Notes under the pieces: generated by a model
The model's input: the letters and a program-made list of their open reading frames with translations, nothing else
The model's database searches: none
Told to the model about the DNA's origin: nothing
Source of the DNA: a virus
Strand: one strand, 5' to 3'
DNA: 29,679 nt
Virus record (IMG/VR): IMGVR_UViG_3300021964_000341
Location: 1 to 29,679 of that record
Part shown: positions 24,801 to 29,679 of the stretch, in pieces
How the letters are laid out: every line of letters begins with the position of its first letter
Position numbering within the stretch: position 1 is the stretch's first letter
Translations under genes and position numbers: made by a program

Positions 24801-27800
24801 GGTATATATGCTGAAGCTGGTGTGATCGAAGGTGATAGTTACCAGATAAGAGAACAAAAAGTAAAACAACATGTGGAAAGTTTAGACGGTGAAAATAAAA
24901 AAGATTACGAAACTAGACTTAAAGACGCTTTAGATAATGACAAAAACATACTGGGTTCTATTGACTATACTGAAGGCTGGAAAGCTTGGGGACCAAGAGG
25001 TGAGGCTGTTCATGAAAACTTTTTAAAGACAGACTCTCGTTATAAAAAACTTTCTGATCAAGATAAAACATTAATGGTGCATGAAGCTATAAAAGCTGAC
25101 ATGAATAAAACATTAATAAATAGAGCTAAGAAAACTCCTGGTATAACAGAGATGATAGAGAATGATGTCTACGGTATGCCTTTTTCAATGGCTAAAAACA
25201 AGCAAGGAAAGAAAAGACAAAGAAGAGCTAAAAAAGCAGAAGATGCAGCTTATTTAAGAGCAGGTAGAGTGTTTGCCGCGATGACTGGTAATGCTATAGC
25301 TAAAAATACAGACCAACAAATTAATGCTGAAAAAATATTTGATTCTCAAAAAGGAGCTCCAAGAGTTGTTCAGGTAAGTGATAAAGGTTTTGAGTATGAC
25401 ATACGTAAGCTTGCGGCTGAAGAAAAGCTTAGTGAAGCAGAAATGTTAAACTTAGAAAGATTAATTGAAGAAGTTAGATCTGGAGAAACTAATGGTGCTT
25501 ATTTAAACGGGCCAAACATATTGATAGCTGCAGATGCTTCGCAAGCTACTAAATTATTAAATCAAGAAAACCCAGCTTTTGAAGTTGGTACTGTATGGGC
25601 TCATGAAACTAGGCACGCTGCAGACACAAAAGCTTTTACACCACAAGAATTAGGTGTGTATACTCAAAACCTAGCTTTATGGATTAAAGAAAATGCACCA
25701 CACATATATGCTCAAGCAATGTCAAGATTTGATAACATTGGTGCTGTAGATCCAAATATTAATTGGTTAGAGCAAGACACCGCTTTTCACATGGAGTTTG
25801 GTACTTACGTTGAAGATGCTATCGACACGGAAGGTGGTACTATAAACAACGGTATTGTACAGAAAAAGCTTGCTAAAGTAAAACCAACTATTGGTAAAAG
25901 AGCTAGAGCTTTAGTAAATGCAGATTTTGCTATAGACACTCCTGAAGCCGCTGCATACTATTTTAATGACTTTAGAAAAAACTTTCAGAAAGGTAAAGAA
26001 AGCCCAATGGCTAGAGCTAGAATAGAAGCTAGAAAAAGAAAAGGTATTCAAACTATTGGTGACCTTGGTATATTAAAGTCAAAATCTAATTTACAAGGTG
26101 TGTTAGATCAAAGAACAAAAAACAATCCTAAAAAATCAGACGTAGCAGCGATGATCTCGGATATGTTTATGATGGATTCTGACGGTGAATTTACATCAAA
26201 CTCTAACAAAAGATCTGCTTTTGAAAGCGAGGTTGGTGGTATTATAGAAAATATAACTAAAAGACTTTATGATAGAATACCTGCAGAGCTAAAAAAAGGT
26301 TTATCAAGACAAGACTATCAACAAACATTATTAACTGATGCTGCTGAAATACTTATAAGAGAGTATGATCCATCTAAACAAAACATGGATAAGTTTTTAA
26401 GTAATAGACTTAACTTAAGAGCTAATAGCTTAGCGACAAGACTTGGTGTTAGTGATCAATTTTTAAATGATTTAGATACCGCTAACAGAGTTTTAACAGA
26501 AGATGATACTGATATTGATTTTGACGAAGAAGGAAATGTTTTAAGTCCTGAGACACCTTTTAGTGATGGTATGATGTTTACACCAGAACAATTAAAAAGT
26601 GTCTTAGATCACGTCCAGTTAAATCTAGGAGGTATTCTACCTAGTATTACAGCTGAAAAGGGTAAAAATGCTACCGTTAGTCCTTTGGTTGCAGCACTTA
26701 AGTCAGATTTTTATAAAGAAAAAAATCCTATACAACAAGCTATAGAAGCTGCAATGGGTAAAACACCAGCTGAGATAGAGATATGGTTAAAAACCCCTAA
26801 AAACAAAGCTCTTGTTTTAAAACACATGCCTACAACTTGGTTGGCTAAAAACTTACCTAAAGCTGTACAAAAGTTAGTTATACAGGAAGATGGTACAAAA
26901 GTATGGACTACTGATTTTAAAGGTAGAACTAAAGGAACAAAACCTGGTCAAGTAGATTTTTATAGATCAAGTGAAGTTGGGCCTTACAAAGGCATGACTG
27001 ATGGTAAGCAAAAAATCAGACGTAATCCTAAAGCAATGACACAGGTTACTTCTATAGATATAATAAAAAAGTTTTTTAACGGCACAACAATGACAGAGCT
27101 TAGAAGAGGTGGTTTAGACACTTTAACTAGAGCAATGGCACAAGAAATAGGTCTAGAATCTTTTAGATCTCAATTAGTGGGAGACACTGATGTTGCTAAA
27201 ATGTTTAAGTCAAGACAAGAGTTACTACATGGTGAGCTAGCTGACAATGCTGTTATACAAGCTATAGAACAAATTGAAAGAGGTAATGTATTAAAAAGTG
27301 ATAGCCAAGTAGATAGAGCTTTATTAGTTAAAAACTATGATCAACAAGGAGTGACTAGTTTAGTAATGCCAATTGTTAGAAATGCTATTGCACAAGGTAT
27401 TGAATCTGAAAACACTGATATAGAGCTTGCTATACTGGAAGCTCAATATCCTGGTTTAGGTAGTGTAGCAGAATTAATATTAGAAGATCTTTATGCGGGT
27501 AACGTAACAAGAGATAATGTAAAGTTTTTAGAACAGATAATAAATACTCCTGATATACCTTCTGAGTTAGCTGCTTTAATAAAACAAAAAGCTCACACGC
27601 TTAGAGGTAAAGATAAAAAACCAAACGCAAACGCAAGGCGTTATGCCGAAATGGTTAACACGCTAGTTAGCGATTATGGCATGGATAGAGGTTTTATTGA
27701 TGCTTTAGGTGGTGATCTTGCTATATTAGGTTATTTTAATAGAGCTTTAGACGCTGCTAAAAATTCTGCCAAGTATGAAGGTCCTGCTCCTTTCTATTCA

Positions 27801-29679
27801 GACCAAGTAAAAAACAAAAGTAAACTAACTGATGATAACACCGGTTATGAATCATCAGATATAATACTAGCTAACAAAAAAAATACAAAGCTAAGAAAAA
27901 TGTATACACCTTTGTTACATAGTAACGCGCCTATTAGTGAAAAACTAGCTGCATTAGAAAAAATTAAAGACACTATTAATAAAGCTAATATATCTAACAT
28001 AGGTCATTTAAAATATTTTTGGGATAAAATAAACCAAGCTTATACAGATAATAAGATAAGTGATATTGACTTAGTAACACTTGCTCAAATACAAACAAAC
28101 ATTGTTTCTGGTACAAGAGCTTTGAGTGGTATAGATTACTTTATGTTTGGTAATTATATTGATAATACTAAATTTAAACTAGCTGAAATTGATGATAACT
28201 ACGATACGTTTGTAGACAAGCTAAGCGAATATGATGATTATCAATTTGTTTATGACAGAAAGTTAGCCGAGGTAAGAAAAAACAATCCTAATATGACAGA
28301 CGCTGAAGTTGAGCGAGCAGCAAATATAGCTACTTACAAAGGTCTTGTTGTTAAAGGCGAGCACATAGGTGCTTCTGCAAATACATCTGCTGATGTTATT
28401 ACTGCTATCATAAAAGGAGAGTATGACAGTAATAAGTTTGACGCTATACACGAAGACCACACACAGTTTTTTGGTCCTAAATATGTAATGGATATTATAG
28501 ACGTTTTAGGTCAAACAAGTAGATTAGGTCATGTTAGAATAACTCAAGGGTTAAAAGGTTTTCCTGATATACTAAAAAGAATATACCATGTTAGTGGTCA
28601 AAAGGCAGATGCTCGTGTTGCTGACATTGCAAGGGTAAATGATTTATTTAGTAGTAAAGAAGAAGTTGCAAACAAAACTAAATTAGGACAGCTAAACAAT
28701 AGAGGTAGAACTTTAAAATCTGCAAATCGTAAAGGTATAAGTATTTTAGATTTTGATGATACGTTAGCCACGAGTAAGTCACTAGTTAAATTTACAAGAG
28801 CAGACGGTACAAAAGGTACATTAACACCTGCAGAGTACGCTTCTGAGTATGAAAGCTTAGCTGATCTTGGTTATACATTTGACTTTTCAGAATTTAACAA
28901 AGTTGTGAAAGGTAAAATTGCACCACTGTTTCAGAAAGCTTTAAAGTTACAAGAAAAGTTTGGTACCAACGATATATTTATATTAACTGCTAGACCTCAA
29001 GAATCTCAAAACGCTATACATAAGTTTCTAAAGGACAACGGTCTTAACATACCTATAAAAAACATAACTGGTTTAGGCAACAGCACAGCTGAAGCAAAAG
29101 CATTATGGGTTGCTGATAAAGCCGCTGAAGGTTATAATGATTTTTACTTTGCTGATGACGCTCTTAAAAATGTACAAGCTGTTAAAAATATATTAGATCA
29201 ATTTGATGTTAAATCAAAAGTTAGATTAGCATATTTAAAAAGTGATAAGCAGGCTAAGCTCAATGAAATAATAGCAAGAACTCAAGGTATAAAAGAGTAC
29301 AAAGAATACTCTGCTGCAAAAGCCTCGTTAATAGGTAAGAAAAAAGGCAAGTGGAAGTTTTTTATAGCACCTAGTGCTGAAGACTTTAAAGGTTTACTAT
29401 ACCCGTTACTAGGTAAAGGAACTAAAGGTGATGCTGACTTACAGTTTTTTAAAGATGTATTGTTTGATCCATACTCAAGAGGTGTAGCGCAAATGAATAG
29501 CATGGCTCAAGGTTTGTCTGTAGATTATAAAGCGTTAAACAAGTTAATGCCACAAGCTAAGAAAAAATTAAGCAAAAAAATACCTGGAACAGAGTTTACA
29601 TATGACCAAGGTGTTAGAGTATACATGTGGACAAAGGCTGGTATTGAAATACCTGGTATATCAAAAACAGATGCTAAGA
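21876..29679 (+). CDS. Giant multidomain virion protein, C-terminus beyond window
   Basis: One frame, ATG at 21876, stays open to the right edge: at least 2601 codons. Visible parts are as follows. Residues 1-110 form a charged helical head (EKRVPGATIRKTLDEYV). Residues 670-718 are a hydrophobic Ala/Gly segment (ITLAQQAPNVLLAVATQGAA, then ALGSAAGATT). A second hydrophobic/amphipathic run covers about 774-850. TVWAHETRHAADTKAF holds a HExxH zinc-peptidase motif at 1243-1247, and FHMEFGTYVEDAID near 1305-1318 could supply a third ligand (Glu1307 or Glu1313). ISILDFDDTLATSKS (HAD motif I, Asp2292 and Asp2294) begins a HAD-phosphatase domain, with Thr2371 in ILTARP and the Asp pair 2427-2428 in FADD. 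Frame was checked at several points. Its place after the 603-residue gene and the hydrophobic core suggest an ejected virion protein delivered with DNA. It resembles large proteins of marine phages with the same DFDDTLA-LTARP-FADD series. Function unknown; probably the last domains lie outside. Confidence 0.88.
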   Translation, partial: MKFELTDQHKAEMQKINDHLYEKRVPGATIRKTLDEYVIDKNNAWVADQNALIKKQIEADRKYNEAIQKEREEAEKKRQARVDSAKGLGKEAMIAGEQVDGDLAKLAFDEGNFKPFLDKNSGELVDWFEKNYSGLFEGDSKVQMQAQSGEIVFTIDGKEIEIDLDPDMFDNPELFLSNKNVDKELQKELGLTGPEMLNYQKWMQVKELMDNRTANQEEIATREYGYNLLTGVKGDTDKGGGLITAFEKDDLNGANNFYQNNGVNVSIQADASAGKGNVNGYSVTRDGEVVFKGSPAEVKNFLADKNTFTDDEKDKMDNAKANIAKREAEAYKKIQENNAAIATRDDAILDYAKSPRSKTDLKIVTDGMSEEGYSILEKHLNTEIKEERLTQAGPRKVRIPVTVDGWEKTRYETVFNDEIREQLSDEDKLIFDQAKERRDKQAEGSIDEQHQFNLKKSWDVLYNKQNREGERDVETNWWAESRKFDLYKQGELRKQAATKIDDKYVDNQKKVVQQLKRARTNAQKDGVGVEMKRLKDGTVVYEAFANNPNNPALKYHQEKFNDIASNEAMYSDLHLQERKVWSKEYMTFMKDNQDDQRINKILTRENDLSNILLNEWSSGWENIGYSIPALFGNKNAITMQASRLNGKEYYEQAMDYKTAKASGQLRRQGLITLAQQAPNVLLAVATQGAAGLALGSAAGATTIASALTATAFGVNAGGSKRADLTIQQNAAESAKEAREELIANKANISPEDYYNKMASLEQTIALGDMTDNQIIMQALASGCIEGGIAFALGTIPNTASAARGLIGSSAATDITKAVTLGNTAYIMNSLGAMATRTAGEVVEELAIHFGDAASEALILNRDFEYEGWEDVIFSSIITGGTMNVPGVAVPAIHKRFFNADINNARAKYQNSKNRMEDLSMKIARSTDEVQKNLYREALVVESNKQARLTSQNEIATLLLGGKKMSSLMRNGYVLDGIYAEAGVIEGDSYQIREQKVKQHVESLDGENKKDYETRLKDALDNDKNILGSIDYTEGWKAWGPRGEAVHENFLKTDSRYKKLSDQDKTLMVHEAIKADMNKTLINRAKKTPGITEMIENDVYGMPFSMAKNKQGKKRQRRAKKAEDAAYLRAGRVFAAMTGNAIAKNTDQQINAEKIFDSQKGAPRVVQVSDKGFEYDIRKLAAEEKLSEAEMLNLERLIEEVRSGETNGAYLNGPNILIAADASQATKLLNQENPAFEVGTVWAHETRHAADTKAFTPQELGVYTQNLALWIKENAPHIYAQAMSRFDNIGAVDPNINWLEQDTAFHMEFGTYVEDAIDTEGGTINNGIVQKKLAKVKPTIGKRARALVNADFAIDTPEAAAYYFNDFRKNFQKGKESPMARARIEARKRKGIQTIGDLGILKSKSNLQGVLDQRTKNNPKKSDVAAMISDMFMMDSDGEFTSNSNKRSAFESEVGGIIENITKRLYDRIPAELKKGLSRQDYQQTLLTDAAEILIREYDPSKQNMDKFLSNRLNLRANSLATRLGVSDQFLNDLDTANRVLTEDDTDIDFDEEGNVLSPETPFSDGMMFTPEQLKSVLDHVQLNLGGILPSITAEKGKNATVSPLVAALKSDFYKEKNPIQQAIEAAMGKTPAEIEIWLKTPKNKALVLKHMPTTWLAKNLPKAVQKLVIQEDGTKVWTTDFKGRTKGTKPGQVDFYRSSEVGPYKGMTDGKQKIRRNPKAMTQVTSIDIIKKFFNGTTMTELRRGGLDTLTRAMAQEIGLESFRSQLVGDTDVAKMFKSRQELLHGELADNAVIQAIEQIERGNVLKSDSQVDRALLVKNYDQQGVTSLVMPIVRNAIAQGIESENTDIELAILEAQYPGLGSVAELILEDLYAGNVTRDNVKFLEQIINTPDIPSELAALIKQKAHTLRGKDKKPNANARRYAEMVNTLVSDYGMDRGFIDALGGDLAILGYFNRALDAAKNSAKYEGPAPFYSDQVKNKSKLTDDNTGYESSDIILANKKNTKLRKMYTPLLHSNAPISEKLAALEKIKDTINKANISNIGHLKYFWDKINQAYTDNKISDIDLVTLAQIQTNIVSGTRALSGIDYFMFGNYIDNTKFKLAEIDDNYDTFVDKLSEYDDYQFVYDRKLAEVRKNNPNMTDAEVERAANIATYKGLVVKGEHIGASANTSADVITAIIKGEYDSNKFDAIHEDHTQFFGPKYVMDIIDVLGQTSRLGHVRITQGLKGFPDILKRIYHVSGQKADARVADIARVNDLFSSKEEVANKTKLGQLNNRGRTLKSANRKGISILDFDDTLATSKSLVKFTRADGTKGTLTPAEYASEYESLADLGYTFDFSEFNKVVKGKIAPLFQKALKLQEKFGTNDIFILTARPQESQNAIHKFLKDNGLNIPIKNITGLGNSTAEAKALWVADKAAEGYNDFYFADDALKNVQAVKNILDQFDVKSKVRLAYLKSDKQAKLNEIIARTQGIKEYKEYSAAKASLIGKKKGKWKFFIAPSAEDFKGLLYPLLGKGTKGDADLQFFKDVLFDPYSRGVAQMNSMAQGLSVDYKALNKLMPQAKKKLSKKIPGTEFTYDQGVRVYMWTKAGIEIPGISKTDAK

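Noticed and set aside
28743-28790. DFDDT motif as the catalytic DxDGD motif of a crAss-type virion RNA polymerase
   Set aside because: The residues are DFDDT, not DFDGD, and the later LTARP and FADD motifs complete a HAD phosphatase series instead. No other RNA polymerase motif was seen in the visible part.
1-29679. CRISPR array, insertion sequence, integrase or attachment site
   Set aside because: No regularly spaced repeats, no transposase or recombinase motif, and no terminal inverted repeats were seen in the window.

Overview
The window is a stretch of the virion-assembly (structural) module of a tailed, probably short-tailed, double-stranded DNA phage. Every supported gene lies on the + strand, tightly packed with gaps of 0-75 bases and several start/stop overlaps. 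I see no integrase, insertion sequence, tRNA, rRNA or CRISPR array. The sequence is AT-rich, and isoleucine ATA and AT-rich codons dominate most genes. Almost no start codon has a purine-rich Shine-Dalgarno sequence; starts sit behind A/T-rich leaders of the type used by Bacteroidota. With the protein character this suggests a marine phage of a Flavobacteriia-like host. The packaging-portal-capsid-ring-giant protein order resembles crAss-like and Cellulophaga podovirus-type phages. Host and lineage are inferences, not demonstrated.

Layout. 2-109: C-terminal tail of an upstream gene. 111-1742: small early-packaging cassette holding two unknown proteins, a coiled-coil protein, a protein with two GroES-like (co-chaperonin) segments, and a short helical protein in the small-terminase position. 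1742-7462: large terminase, portal and an acidic scaffold-like protein. 7492-8961: major capsid protein, followed by a strong intrinsic terminator with a UUCG loop. 9036-11709: three probable head-completion/neck (ring) proteins, the first followed by a second UUCG-capped hairpin. 11718-19217: a 2499-residue tail stabilisation/'muzzle'-like protein. 19219-20057: a small beta-rich protein and a cupin. 20061-21872: a 603-residue internal virion (ejection) protein. 21876 to the window end: an uninterrupted reading frame of at least 2601 codons, with a hydrophobic central region, a HExxH metallopeptidase-like motif and a C-terminal HAD-phosphatase domain.

How they fit together. The terminase pair pumps DNA through the portal into a shell of capsid protein built on the acidic scaffold. 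The co-chaperonin-like protein could help fold capsid or tail proteins with the host GroEL. The ring proteins and the large muzzle-like protein would close the portal and form the short tail. The 603-residue and giant proteins look like cargo packed in the head and delivered with the DNA. The absence of a recognisable tape measure, tube or sheath protein in this run supports a podovirus-like body plan, though such genes could lie outside the window.

The most unusual element is the giant multidomain protein at the right end. The two UUCG hairpins bracketing the 276-residue gene, and the shifted codon choice of the capsid gene, suggest that this polycistronic region is tuned at the RNA level. 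Protein assignments rest on reading motifs and gene order; no database search was run.
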